DNA of 64,000 nt from Antitrichia curtipendula (GCA_951230915.1 OX579637.1:8680001-8744000); one strand, 5' to 3'; positions 46,391 through 57,661 are shown, counted from the stretch's first letter. Numbers and translations: made by a program. Notes: a model not told the origin generated them from the letters alone.

Positions 46391-48349
46391 ATGGCGGAGT
46401 GTAGTTGTAAGATTACGGTCGTAGCGCAAATGGTCTGTCCCGATATCCCTTCCGACGCGAATGCCCGAAAACAGTTAGAGGAAGACCTAATGTGCATAGG
46501 GTGTGTAGGACTGATTCGGAGGCCCTGGAATCTGAAAAGTGACGAGATGATTCAGGAACTCATCATGGGAGTTCCGAATCAATACGAGTTGACTGTGAGG
46601 GGTAGGCCCGTCGTATAGAATGAGGATGTATGGGCGGAAGTATACGGTTTCAAGAAAACCGGATCCGGATTAGCTTTTAGGATGGACAAGTATGCGAGCG
46701 GAATGTTCCATAGTCCGGCCAATGCCAAAGAAGGATATGCAATTAGTGAGTGTCGAGATGACAAGCATAGACGAGTACTAGAGTTTCTCATTCCGATTTT
46801 GTATCCGGAAAAGCCAACCCGGGTCACTATTACAGTTGCCAACACCATCTTCGGTGCATTAGAAGATAGGGTGGTACACTAGGGAAGGGTTATTACCGCA
46901 GTAGTAGCAAAACTGGCGGAACATGTCGCAAAGGGGAAAAATAGTCTCATCAGCCCGTATCTCTTTCACCTTTATCATTAGAGGGAAGTCCTAAGTGGTC
47001 AGGAGATGGTCGCGTACGATACAGGAGCGACCCTTCTAAAGTATGGCCTGACGGGAGAGGTGGAAGAAGTCCGTCTAGATTCTGAGGAGGAAGATGTTCC
47101 GGAAGAAAAGACGGAACAACCAAAACGGAGAGAAAGGCGACAGAAGTCGACTGATCCAAGATCAAGAGGAAAGCTTCCGTTTTCGGAGGAAGGAGAGCCC
47201 CCCTTGGCTCCGGAAGGAGAAGTAACATCCAAGTTCTATGAAGCCGGAATGAGTTGGATGCGGCAGGCCCGAGATCTCCATGACAACATGTCAGATCTGC
47301 TAATTGAGATCATGGACGAGGTCAAGGTCGAGCCGAATAAACTCGTCGAGGATTTCAAGAAACGACCTAGTCCGGAAGTTCTACGTGCGAAAGACGAGCA
47401 GATCCGGAACTTGGAGAAGGAGCGAGACGATCTGCGGATCCGGTTCAACTGGATGGAAGGAGAACTGGGAGTTGCAAGGCAAAAGGAAGCAGAGGCGCTT
47501 CAGCTATTCCGGAATCTATCTGGACTAGTCATACAACCGGCGGAAATCGTAGTGCGATCCCACCTTTTCAGTGATCAATTGATGAAGGAAGGACACATCA
47601 CCGGATCCAAGGTGGTAACCATCTTGGTCGATTTTCAGTCCAGAATGGAGGGTGTGCTGAGGGAGATGAACAAATTGTTGGGACATCTAGATCCGGAAAA
47701 GGCGATGGATTTCTCACAGTTTCCGGAAGTTCCTACATCGATGTTCATGACAACCCCAGTGAAGAACGTAACCACCGGATTAATCCAATCTCAGTCTCAA
47801 GGTCTGAGATCCCTTCTAAGGCCAACCAGAGGAGTTTCCGCAACCCAAGTGGAAGCAACGACTACGACTATACTCTCTCCTGTTGAAGTCGGAAGAGAAA
47901 CCGTTGCGAAGGCTATTCCAGTACAGACGGAAGTTGTCGTTATCCGGAACGTATCGCCAACTCCATCGAATGTGACGGGGTCAATCTCCTTAGCAAGTCG
48001 AAAGACTCGTCGGGACCTAATTGACCGGATCGGGGGCCTAACGAATCCGGCTCGCACCCACCCGGCGGACTTCTCACATATGCAACAGACGACGCCAAAC
48101 AGGAATAGCGCAATGGTCGACCTGGAGGAGACGGATTTGGGGAAGGAGACAAATGTGGAATGCATTGAAGATTCGGAAGATGAGGAGTTTGAAACCGGAT
48201 CGACAACGGAGACGGATGAGGATTCTCCGCCCCCTCTGCGTAAAATCCAGACTCGTGCAGCTCTCCGTTCGACGCCAGTCAAAGCTAACCCCAAGGGTAC
48301 ATCGAACCAAGGCGGTAGTAGTTCCAAGAAGCCGCGCCGTGGTAAATAG
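46391..48349 (+). pseudogene. LTR-encoded ORF, family C
   Basis: One frame runs from ATG 46391 (MAECSCKITV) to the stop at 48347-48349, about 650 codons. It is broken by TAG near 46616, 46880 and 46979; the first two fall at positions where the A/B copies have Trp. Blocks in order match family A: NQYELTVRG, EDVWAEVYGF, DKHRRVLEFLIPILYPEKP, VANTIFGALEDRVV and PYLFHLY, then a charged linker, a coiled coil (residues about 290-400), NPARTHPADF, an acidic patch and the basic SSSKKPRRGK tail. Conservation of the protein among LTRs whose other DNA has diverged argues for past selection on the product. Confidence 0.7.
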
Positions 48350-49180
48350 TTAGTGATTTGAAGTTTATTTTGAATTTTTTGTTTCGGAACGGATTTTCCG
48401 TGTGTGGGTCCCGGTTCCGGACTTTAGGAGTAACTGCGCTTGGCGTTCCGAGTATTTTGGAAAGTCATTGGTTGGCTGCCTAGATTTCTGGTGCCCTTTT
48501 GCCTTTTTGTTGTAGTTTTTAAGGAGGAACTGGTCTGTGGCAAAGACATTCTCTCCAAGCCCATTTTTGAGTACATTAGTTTATGTTTCTTGAAGCTTTC
48601 TTTAATTCCAAGCCACTTTGTGGATTTCTCTCGCTTTTATCTATGAGTGCATGTATATCAATTTTGTTCATGCAGAGGTAATTTGGAAGAAGGTCGGATG
48701 AAGAGGATTCCAGATTTTAAGTGATCGGAATCTGATTGATAGGACTGTGTGAAGAGCGGATTCTGGGTTCATGGAATAGGTAGAGCACTGTGCCTTTAAA
48801 ATAACTAATATAGTAATCCGGTTGGAAAGAGAGGGCGCAAGTCCGGAACTCAGGAAGGGTTCCGTACGAAGATAAGCTTCTGTCAACGGAATGTTCCTAG
48901 ACCCAGCGGAAGGTCTGCCAACTAAAAGTGAGCCTAGTTATCCAGTAACCTAACCTTAGATCCAATTCCAATTTGCCTTGATCTGTCGTTGTAGTGGGAG
49001 TGATAGAGTGTGGTTCAGAGTGACCTTCTTTCCAGATTAGCTACCTTGGAAAGTTGTGAGGATCATATCTCTTCCGTCACAATTAGTTCAAAGTAATACG
49101 GGTTTTTGATTGTGTTTTCTTATTTAGGAATGTGAGTTAAGAGTGGTGAGTCCCTACCCCTCTAAAGACCAACAGCGGAC

Positions 49181-49201
49181 CCCCTGAGGGTAAAACAGGG
49201 G
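49181..49201 (+). other. Conserved LTR hairpin (family C)
   Basis: Stem CCCCTG/CAGGGG with loop agggtaaaa, preceded by agcgga. It lies about 260 bp before the LTR end. An overlapping alternative pairing (accc with gggt) would give a second, mutually exclusive fold. Confidence 0.6.
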
Positions 49202-49463
49202 AACCAAAAACCAGATATTTGAATCGAGAAGGAGGAAATCCGGAATCCGGATTGAAGTGATCCGGATAGAATTCCGGAAAGAGTTAGTTCCGGAAAGCAA
49301 ACAATATAGTGTACGGATTGCTTGGGGTTTTGTTTAAGAGAAGAAGAAGATCCGGATAGTTAAAATTCGCAGCAAAATAGTTGAATTCCCTGGGACGATA
49401 ACTCTTGTCATTTTACACTATTTTAGAAGTAAAGATGCTTACACGCTAACTACGCGAGCGACA

Positions 49464-50039
49464 ATCATCCTTGATCATGTCTCCGGAAATGAGTGTTATA
49501 GTTTCCTAGACGGGTTTTCTGGATACAATCAAGTCTTCATCCGACTTATGGACCAGTTGAAGACAACATTCACTACGGAATGGGGAACGTTTGCTTTTAC
49601 CCGGATGCCGTTTGGACTCTGTAACGCCCCGGGAACTTTCTAGCGATTGATGATGGATATTTTCCGGGATTTTCTACGACATTTTCTAGAAGTATTCATC
49701 AACGATTTTGCAATATTCAGTTCCGAGGAATCACACCTCGAGTACTTGAGGATGACTTTCCAGAAGTGTAGGAAAACTAATCTGAAGTTGCATCCAGGAA
49801 AATACTTTTTCGGAATGGTTTCCGGAATCCTGTTGGGACATGTCGTTAGTCAAAAGGGATTGCAAGTGGATACAAACAAAGTCAAAGCCATGCTAGCGCT
49901 TGTAGCCCCAACTGTGTCCGGGAGATTGAAGGATTCCTTGGCTGTGTAGGATATTACCAGTGGTTTATTAAGGGATACGCACTGAAGGCAACTCCTCTGA
50001 TCCAGCTGTTGAAGAAAGAGACGGAGGTCATCTGGAATT
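49464..50039 (+). pseudogene. Reverse transcriptase, 3' part
   Basis: Continues the interrupted RT with CYSFLDGFSGYNQ, TTFTTEWGTFAF and MPFGLCNAPGTF, then TAG at 49641-49643 (Gln position in the family), RLMMD and VFINDFAIFS. The catalytic YxDD/FxDD motif reads FIND, so the first catalytic Asp is Asn (G-to-A type) and the copy would be inactive. A +1 shift near 49925-49947 moves the next segment (GYYQWFIKGYA) into another frame before the RNase H part. Confidence 0.8.
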
Positions 50040-50606
50040 TTGGAAAGGCAACATGCCTTTGAAAGCTTGAAGGCGGCACTGGTTAAGGCCCCTATATTGT
50101 CTTTGCCGGATTGGCAGAAGGAATTCTATGTCACTCTAGACGCTTCTGGATGGTGTTTGGGAGCTATCCTTTGGCAGTATGATAACAGCCAAAGGGAATG
50201 CCCGATCTATTATTCCAGCAGATAGATGGGTCTTCTGAAAAGAAAATACAACACCATGGAACGGGAAGCCCTGGCTATCATTTACACCTGCAAGAAGTTC
50301 CGACATTACCTTCTCGGATATCCGATTGTGTTTCATGCAGATCATGACTCGCTCATATATCTGGTGAATAAACCGGATTTGTCCGGAAGGATAGCCAGGT
50401 GGGTATTGCTACTCCAGGAGTTCGATTATAAGATAATCGTAAAGTCTGGAAAACCAACGGAAATGCAAATTTTCTTTCAAGGTATCGGGGGAAGACAGCA
50501 CTCAAGGACGTTTCCGCGGAGTTTCCAAATGAGTTTCCGGAAAGGCAAGAGGTTCCGGTCTTCCATCTCAACGAGGAGAAGGAGTCAGATTTCCAAGACA
50601 TCGTGA
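50040..50606 (+). pseudogene. RNase H region of the gypsy element
   Basis: Contains FESLKAALVKAPIL, FYVTLDASGWCLGAILWQ and PIYYSSR, a TAG at 50223-50225, then YNTMEREALAIIY, KKFRHYLLGYPIVFHADHDSL and WVLLLQEFDYKI. These are the usual blocks of the Ty3/gypsy RNase H, with the catalytic Asp in LDASG and Glu in MERE visible. The tether to integrase is degraded after about 50480. Confidence 0.8.
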
Positions 50607-50887
50607 CTTACCTCACCAATGAGACATATCCGGACGGATTGAATCGTGAAGAGAGGATCATTTTCCAAAGGAAGATAGCCCTTTATTTACTGATTAAGGG
50701 AACACCTTTTAAAATTGGGGGCAGATGATCGGCTCTTGAGGTGCTTAGAAGCCAAGGACCGGAAGCAGGTCATGACGGCAATGCATTCCGAACCATCAGG
50801 AGGACATTTTGCAGCATCACTACCGTAAACCGGATTCGAACTGCCGGGTACTGATGGCTATACCTTATCTGGGATGTTAAGGCAAAC

Positions 50888-51889
50888 ATGGGCAGTTGCA
50901 ATTGGTGTCAACGCATGGGTGCCCCTTCCATCCGAAACCACTGGCCACTTAATCCTATTATACTGCTTGCACCATTTGCAAAATGGGGGATCGATTTTAT
51001 TGGCCCCATTGCTCCTGTCAGTTCCGTAAGGAAGAGGTACATAATTCTGGCAACAGATTATGCAACTAAATGGGTGGAAGCACGAGCAACTCGGAAGAAT
51101 ACGGCTCAAGTTGCGGCCACTTTCCTGTTTACAAATTTTTTGATGAGGTTTGGTCATCCACTAGAGTTAGTGAGCGATCGAGGGCTACACTTCCTCAACG
51201 ATGTTATTCAGAACATCACGACCAAGTACTACATCAAACACCAGAAGACTACTTCGTATGACCCAAGGGCGAATGGATTGACGGAAAGGGCTAATGGCAT
51301 TGTGGAGAAATCACTCAACAAAATGATTTTGGAGCACAAGACAGATTGGGATTTGAGACTCCCATCTGCCTTACATGCCTACAACACATCCGAGAAGACT
51401 ACGACAGGAAGAATTCCCTTCTACCTGGTATTCAGACAAGAAGCAGTACATGGGATTGAGTTGGAGATGGAAACGTATCGGGTGATGGCAACCCGGAATG
51501 CGGTGTCAGCGAGTGATCCGGAAATCCGGCTGTTGGCAATCAAAGACTTGGAGGAAGCTCGTCTGGTGGCATTGGACCAAACAAAGGAAATACAAGCAAA
51601 GCGGAAGATGGTTCACGATAACAAACTTCCGACCAAGCACAGGATCAAGGAGGGCAGATTGGTGCTGCTGTACAACAACCGATTCCGGATCTTCCTAGTC
51701 AAGCTACACACCAGATGGATGGGCCCCTACAAGGAAAAGTATGTCTTCTTCAATGGATCTATACAATTGGAGGATTTGCAAGGAGTACGGCTTGACACCC
51801 GAGTCAACAAAGCTAGAGTCAAAAAGTACGAACCAGATCTTGAATCAAGAGATGAGAGAAAGAATGTTTGCAGGGACTCTCACAGTTGA
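50888..51889 (+). CDS. Integrase of the gypsy element (open over the core)
   Basis: An open frame of 333 codons carries the integrase core: WGIDFIGP (first Asp), VSDRGLHFLND (second Asp) and NGLTERANGIVEKSL (Glu), the D,D,E triad. HKTDWDLRLPSALHAYNTSEKTTTG and a C-terminal basic region (HTRWMGPY) follow. The upstream HHCC zinc-binding part (50700-50890: MHSEPSGGHF, CNWCQ) is spread over shifted frames, so the N-terminus is damaged. No chromodomain is seen. Integrase inserts element DNA; this is the best-preserved domain of the polyprotein. Confidence 0.85.
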   Translation: MGSCNWCQRMGAPSIRNHWPLNPIILLAPFAKWGIDFIGPIAPVSSVRKRYIILATDYATKWVEARATRKNTAQVAATFLFTNFLMRFGHPLELVSDRGLHFLNDVIQNITTKYYIKHQKTTSYDPRANGLTERANGIVEKSLNKMILEHKTDWDLRLPSALHAYNTSEKTTTGRIPFYLVFRQEAVHGIELEMETYRVMATRNAVSASDPEIRLLAIKDLEEARLVALDQTKEIQAKRKMVHDNKLPTKHRIKEGRLVLLYNNRFRIFLVKLHTRWMGPYKEKYVFFNGSIQLEDLQGVRLDTRVNKARVKKYEPDLESRDERKNVCRDSHS

Positions 51890-51897
51890 AAAAGGGG
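51888..51897 (+). promoter_or_regulatory. Polypurine tract
   Basis: gaaaaagggg lies three bases (tca) before the 3' LTR start at 51901. This is the usual position and composition of the plus-strand primer in gypsy elements. Confidence 0.8.
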
Positions 51898-52118
51898 TCA
51901 TGTCACAACACGGAAACCTAATTTCCGTATAAATAGAGTAGAATAGATGGAATAGATAGAGAATTTTAAATCTTTTTGTTTTAAGAAATGTTAGTTGTCT
52001 TCCGGAAGAGCTTACGTTTGGAATAAGCCTTCATCCGGAAACTAGTTTCCGATCTGGTCAAGATAGGGTTTCTAAAAATGGACCGGAACGCCGCCACCTA
52101 CGGACTAGGGATCCGGCC

Positions 52119-54006
52119 ATATTGACTGACCCTACCGCTCGGCAAGAGTTGGAGCAGGACCTCAAGTGATTAGGGTGTGCCGGATTACTCAAGAAGCCGT
52201 GGAATCTGAGAGGGGAGGAGTTGATTCAGGAGTTAATCAACGGAACTTTGAACCACTACGAGCTGACGGTGCGAGGACAGCCCAAAGGGTGGACAAAGGA
52301 CGTGTGGGCGGAAGTTTACTCGATTCGGAAGTTCGGAGAGGGGTTTGCTTCTCGGGTGGATAAGTTTGCCACCGAGAAGTTCTGGAACCCTCCTCACGCG
52401 AAGAAAGGGTATGCGATTAGCGACTGTGTGGACGAGCGCCACAGGAGGGTGTTAAACTTTCTCATCCCCATACTGTATCCGGAAAAACCTAGCCGGGTCA
52501 CAGTTATGATGGCCAACACCATTTTTGGAGCGATGGAAGCAAGGGTAGTACACTGGAGACGTATCATGGCGCAGGTGGTGTCAAAGCTCACGGATCATGT
52601 GTCCAAAAGCCGGTACAGCCCGATCAGCCCCTCCCTCTTCCACATCTACCACCATGGGGACGTATTGACGTCGGACGAGATGTTGGTGTACAACACCGGA
52701 TTGGAGTTGGTCAAGTATGATTTGACGGATGAATTGGAGGAGGATGAGCCCATTTCTGAGGAGGAGAAGGATCCGGAAGAGGGAGCCTTGGAGCGGAAGA
52801 AGCCTAGGGGGAAGTCCATGGATTTGGGTTCACGGGGGAAGCAACCTGAGACGGAAACGGGTGAACCAAACCCAATTCCGGAAGAGGAGAAGCCACCTCT
52901 TAGGGAATTCTTCGACATCAAGTTTGATTGGATGCATCAAGCCCGGAACTTGCACCACAAGGCCATCCAGTTCATGGAGGAGGTGGCAACCGAGCTGAGC
53001 GTGCCACCCGGAGAAATCATAGACAAGATTAGGCGGAGGCCGAATCCGGAATTCATCCGTCAAAAGGACGAACAGATTCGGACTTTGGAGAGGAGCCGGG
53101 AGGAAGCGGAAAGTCAGAGGAACTGGGCATAAAGGAAGTGCGAGGCGGCACAGAGTAACGAGAGGGACGCCATGCAACTGGTCCGGAACCTCCAGGCCTT
53201 GATCGACCAACCGGCGGATGTTGTAAACAAGGCAAGGCTCTACGACGCCCAACTGATGTCAGAAGGACATGTGGCCAGATCCAAGATCGTGATGATCCTC
53301 ATGGATTTTGAGGCCCGGATGCAGAAGGTACTCCAGGAGATGCAGTCCTTGGTAGCACGCGTCAATCTGGATAGGGCGATAGACTTCTCGACATTTCCGG
53401 AAGCGGACGTCACCAGATCCAATCCATATCCATCTCCAGACTCCGCCAAAACCAGTTGTGGGGATTCCGGTCTTGTCGCAACTAGGAGGATTGGTGTCTC
53501 TCCTGAAACCACATGTGCAGCGGGAGTGGTTGACTCAGAGAACTTACTCTTTGGTCCAGAATCAGGGGGATAGGCAGAATGTTCCGGAGCAGGGCGGAAT
53601 TTCCACGTCGACTCAGACTCAGACGCCGGAGGAAGGGAAGCAAACTAGGGGTAATCTACTCAATCGGATTGGAGCTGTGGAGAATCCGGCCAAGACTCAC
53701 CCGGACGACTTTGTCTACATGCAGGAGGAGACTCCAATGAAGCCATCGTCGCCGAAGCCTACCGACGAGCTGATTGACTTGGACTCGCCAATCCGAGAAA
53801 TAGAGATTCTCGAATCCGAGAAGGAGGACTTTGAGACGGAATCCGCCACAGAGACAGATGAGGAGGAAGATTTGCCACCGAAGAAACGGAAGATCCAGAC
53901 CCGTGCGGCAGGAAAGCTCACACCGTTGCCAAAGACCAAGACAAGGACATCTCTGGCGCAGTCGGGAAGCAGCTCAAAGAAGCCAAAGAAAGTAGGGTTT
54001 AGATAA
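52119..54006 (+). pseudogene. LTR-encoded ORF, family A (3' LTR copy)
   Basis: Same protein as at 27742-29697 but lacking the N-terminal ~25 residues. Frame 0 has TGA at 52167-52169 and TAA at 53130-53132. A frameshift near 53440 leads to the C-terminal segment ending at 54006 (NRIGAVENPAKTHPDDF, acidic patch, SSSKKPKKVGFR). Blocks DVWAEVYSIRKFG, ERHRRVLNFLIPILYPEKP and MMANTIFGAMEARVVHW are clear. It serves as the reference for the fragment at 2-358. Confidence 0.7.
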
Positions 54007-54821
54007 TTAAATTTAGACTTCAGGTTTTCCGGAACAGATTCTTTGTATGTGGGTCTGTTCCTTGACTTTTAGGGATAACTTTCATTAGCATTCCGGATAT
54101 CTCGGATGCTTCTGTGGTTGGTTAGTTTGATTTTCGGTTGTCCTTTTTCCTTTTTGTTTTAGTTTTTAAAGGGTGAGCAGGTCTGTTGCTCATTCATTCC
54201 ATCCTTATGCAATTTCAAGTTTCATTTCACTTTCCTTACTTTGATCGAAGCCACTAAGTGGACTTTCCATGCTCTAAGTACTGTTTGGAGGACTTGGGCA
54301 GTGTATTTGTGTGTTTTGTGAGTTGTGAGGAACCAGGAAGGAGGAATCCGGATTCATGTGTTTGGAGTAAGATAGTAAGGGAGGATCTAAGACGGATTTA
54401 GGTCGGATATGTAGGACTTGTGCATTTAGAATCTTTAAACTACTAGAATGGTAATCCAATTGGAGTGGTGAGGATGAGGTTCCAGAACTAGGAGTGGTTC
54501 CGTGTGGAGTTAAGCAGCCGCCAGGGGGAAAATCCCCGCTTACTGGAAGATCTGCCAACTACAATTTTAGACCAATTCCTTTTAGACTTCCTTTTGTGTT
54601 GAATCTGGATAGTTATGTATCTGTCGTTGTAGTGGAGAGGAGAGACCGGATTCTATGTGACCTGCTTCCCGGATAGGCCATTCGGAAAGTCGTGAGAAGA
54701 CGGAAACTTACTTCGTCGCAATATTTAGATCTGTTGAGTGTCTTGGGTTGTTTTGTAGAAGTTAGAGTGTGTGATTGATAAGTGCTGGAGTCCCTGCCCC
54801 TTTAAAAGAGCAAAAGCGGAT

Positions 54822-54842
54822 CCCCTGAAGGTAAAACAGGGG
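54822..54842 (+). other. Conserved LTR hairpin (family A, 3' LTR)
   Basis: Stem CCCCTG/CAGGGG with loop aaggtaaaa, preceded by agcgga, 242 bp before the LTR end. Confidence 0.6.
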
Positions 54843-55084
54843 TATAACAAACCGATGAGTGATTGTATCCGGATTCCGGAAGAAGACGGATCCGGATCAA
54901 AATCCAGAAAGAAGTAAGTTCCGGAAGAGGGAAAAGAGATTTCGGGTTCCCTTGGGGTGTTTTAGAGATAATCCGAATAAATCCAAATTCATAGCAACAT
55001 AGTAGAATCCCTGGGACGATTTTCCGTGTCATCTAACCACAATTGTGTGTTAAAGGTGCTTACCTCTAGATTACGCGTACGACA

Positions 55085-55411
55085 CGTTGTTTGCTCAATC
55101 GGTACGTCGTAATTGTCGACATTGTCATTCAGCTTGTGCTCACTGTCCGTCGAGATATCTACACTCTTGTTTGCTGCAGGTTGCGACTGCCTGGCCGGTG
55201 TCCAATTGGATTCAGCCGCCCCCTTTCCCTTCTTCTTCGATGATGACGGTGTCCTTGACCGCTGAGGTCTCCTCGGATACATGGCCTCGTCAACAAAATA
55301 GCCGGAAGGTAGGAAGTTGTTCTTGTCCAGAATCTTGGCCGCACTCGCAATTCTTGTCCAGTCATCGGACTCATCCGAGTCCCCCACCGCAAACACTGTG
55401 AGCCTGCTCAT
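55085..55411 (-). pseudogene. Last exon of methyltransferase-like gene copy 1, truncated by the LTR
   Basis: The exon starts at ATG 55409-55411, right after the acceptor tttcttcag. It is homologous to the exon 59797-60759: both begin MS..., then carry a LxSGY...PR segment and a TPSSSKKK/STPSSSKRK motif. The exon is cut at 55084 by the gypsy 3' LTR, so the acidic/Gln-rich part and the stop codon are missing. The intron in front (55412-55565) contains two palindromes. Confidence 0.65.
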
Positions 55412-55453
55412 CTGAAGAAATGACACAAACACAGTCAATTGCATACAATACAA

Positions 55454-55516
55454 TTCAGATCGGGTCGAGCTGAACAACGGTGACAAGTAGTTTACTTCAG
55501 GTCGACTCGACCTGAT
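55454..55516. repeat. Two 21-bp palindromes in an intron, TTCAGGTCG type
   Basis: 55454-55474 reads ttcagatcg-ggt-cgagctgaa and 55496-55516 reads ttcaggtcg-act-cgacctgat. Both have ~9-bp inverted arms with a CG-NNN-CG core. They lie in the 154-bp intron 55412-55565, which has donor gtatgt and acceptor ttcttcag on the minus strand. Confidence 0.8.
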
Positions 55517-55565
55517 TGACAGACCGGATATATTCCGAATGAAGGTAAATGGTTGTTAAACATAC

Positions 55566-56921
55566 CATTGCAGCACATGTGAATTTAGAGCCAGCAAAGA
55601 GTGACAAAATGTTTGCCCCGGGAATATAAAACTTTCTTAAAATACGGATATAGAACTCCATCCGCAGCTCTGTGTTGTTGATTCTGAATTCGAGCTCATT
55701 GTGTAGTCGTGGCTTCGTGTATGTATCTGTATTAGGAGCATCATACAATGCCCTAAGGTCGACATAGTTTTTGTTGCTCGGGCTCTGAAGGAATGTTAGA
55801 TAAATTTTCTCGACTGCCTTCTTGTTGGTGACGGAGTAGTCACCCATCCTCTCTTGACTTGCTGGCATGTAGTCCAAGAATGTCATCTTGTACTCCTTTA
55901 GCACATCATTTGACTTGATGTAGTGGAGAAGCTGCGTGTGCTCAGTGAGATCTAAAGCTATCAAAAGCCAATTTTGGACGTCTTCAAGATACGGTTGACC
56001 TTTCTCCTGAAACAATCTCAATGCAGCTGTGAAGAACGGGTTGGATGGCGTGCACTTCTCCTTGTTCAGGACGATAGGAGTGTACCTCACGTTCCATACA
56101 CCGAACGCCATGTTCTTCAGGTGGTTGGCAGTCATCGCCCCCTTCGGCCAATCCTGGTGCTCTTCTGATTTTATGTCATACGGTCAATAGTGAGCGACAG
56201 ACATTGGCGGGACGAAGTTATTCCTGCGTTTAAGGAGCACCTTGAAGAATTGAGCCACGTACGGTGACATTTCTTCCACGGATTTGTTCTTGGCTCTGGG
56301 CTGCTTGGCTTGGGCCCAATAATTGTCTCCAGGTTCATGCTCGAGAAGAACGTTCATCAAGGCGCTCGTGAAGTTCCAACTTTTGTTGAACTGCCTCCAC
56401 TTCTCTACGTTCAACTTGTCCATAGAGTTCATTAGTTCTAGGGTTGAGTCCACGAGGTGTAGTTCCCTCTTCACAAGATACTTGCGTTTTCGGCGCTCAA
56501 CCTACTCCTTGCATGTGTAGCAGCTTTTGAGCACACCCTTGATGAGTTTTATTGTCACCTTCAGATACTTCTTGTTCTTCCTTCCTAACTCTTGATGTAA
56601 GATGTGCTTGGCCAACTTCGTCAAGTCATACAATGAGAGATTACCAAGCCACTTGAAGTATTCGTGGATCAAGTTCCCCCTCTCTGGCTTCCATGTTGTT
56701 TTTGCGTTGAACTTCATGCAGGTGTCTGGGTCCATGAGCTCCCCATGCGCTGCGCTTGAAATCACTTTGCTCCAAAGGTTGAAAACTTCATCAGGAACGG
56801 TGATACTCTTGAGCTTGTTCACAATCTTGAGCTTTTCTTCTGCGTCCTTGCCTTTTGCTGCTTTCTGAGCCTTCACAACATCAAGCATGGTGAAGCACTT
56901 GTACATTGCCAAGGAGAATTC
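55566..56921 (-). pseudogene. Methyltransferase-like gene copy 1, main exon
   Basis: The exon starts at 56921 after the acceptor ...gtccag and ends at 55566 before a gtatgt donor. One frame has two stops, TAG at 56502-56504 and TGA at 56184-56186. Both fall on Trp codons of the paralogue (KEWVERRKRK and HYWPYEW), so both are TGG mutated by G-to-A. The C-terminal part (RLHNELEFRINNTELRMEFYIRILRKF, then ANILSLFAGSKFTCAAMV) resembles the end of N4/N6-type DNA methyltransferases, where a KPxELx helix precedes the SAM-binding DPFxGSG motif. Here the motif is LFAGSK. A catalytic DPPY-like motif is not evident. The N-terminal two-thirds is unassigned. Homologous to 60953-62309. Confidence 0.55.
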
Positions 56922-56963
56922 CTGGACGAGCGTGATGCATTACAAAGCAGTTAGTATGCATGG

Positions 56964-57047
56964 TTCAGGTCGAGTCGACCATAATTGTTCTCATGCATAA
57001 TGATACAGATAGAGTATGCTCTGCAGTTCAAGTTGAGCTGATCTGAA
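56964..57047. repeat. Two palindromes upstream of the copy 1 main exon
   Basis: 56964-56984 reads ttcaggtcg-agt-cgaccataa and 57027-57047 reads ttcaagttg-agc-tgatctgaa, the latter degenerate. They lie in the presumed intron just 5' of the exon at 56921, the same relative place as the site at 62430-62450 in copy 2. Confidence 0.7.
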
Positions 57048-57661
57048 GTGCATACAACATCATATTCAAAATTTTGGGAGTTTTCCAACGAAATGAGAGT
57101 TTATTCTTAATGCCTTAGAATTTTGCAAAGCAAATAAAAGCAAAAAAGGAGAATTAAACGTCAGCAAACACATAAAAAACATTTGATGACAATGATAAAA
57201 AGCTTCCAAATGAAGAATTCAAAAATGATATGCTCAACTTTGGGCATTGCATCTCTATTACCCAAAAAAATCATATGGTTTACATATATTTTGCTTTGCA
57301 ATGCGTGCAATATATACTCTTCTAGATGATGACATGTGTAGGATTCAGGCAATGGATGCGTGATAAAAGCAATCCCTTGGATCCACCTAAGATAACAGTG
57401 GACTAGAATTCAAATAAGAAGCATGAAAATCATGTAACCAGAATGCACATGTATTATAAACAATTAGCAACTACGTGATGTACTCTTGAGCTTTTCAAAG
57501 GCCATGAAAATTTCAGGCCCTCAACTATACCCCCCTCCCCCTTGACACTTGCACCTGCCTGACGTATGTGTTCTCTTTCTTGCGCTTGTAGTGACCTCCG
57601 CTCCCCAGAGTCCCAAGTACGAGTGGAGGATTGAGTACACAGTGACCTTCCAGCTTTTTTT
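57048..57661. other. Non-coding DNA between the phosphatase-like and methyltransferase-like exons
   Basis: A/T-rich, with a C-rich run (cccccctcccccttg) near 57530. No exon recognised. Confidence 0.5.

Larger units (their letters stand above)
45923..49463 (+). mobile_element. Solo LTR, family C, nested in reverse transcriptase
   Basis: Starts tgtcgtatgacgg and ends gcgagcgaca. It is flanked by perfect 5-bp duplications atcat at 45918-45922 and 49464-49468. At 3541 bp with no gag-pol, it is a solo LTR. It shares general organisation, but little nucleotide identity outside the ORF and hairpin, with families A and B. It inserted after the host element did. Confidence 0.92.
51901..55084 (+). mobile_element. 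3' LTR, family A
   Basis: Starts tgtcacaacacgg right after the polypurine tract and ends gcgtacgaca at 55084, 3184 bp. The next bases, cgttg, are the presumed target duplication; the 5' partner is lost. Compared with the solo copy at 26646-30132, a ~300-bp deletion near 52080-52120 removes the promoter and ORF start. The junction lies inside the last exon of the minus-strand methyltransferase-like gene, so the element disrupted that gene. Confidence 0.9.
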
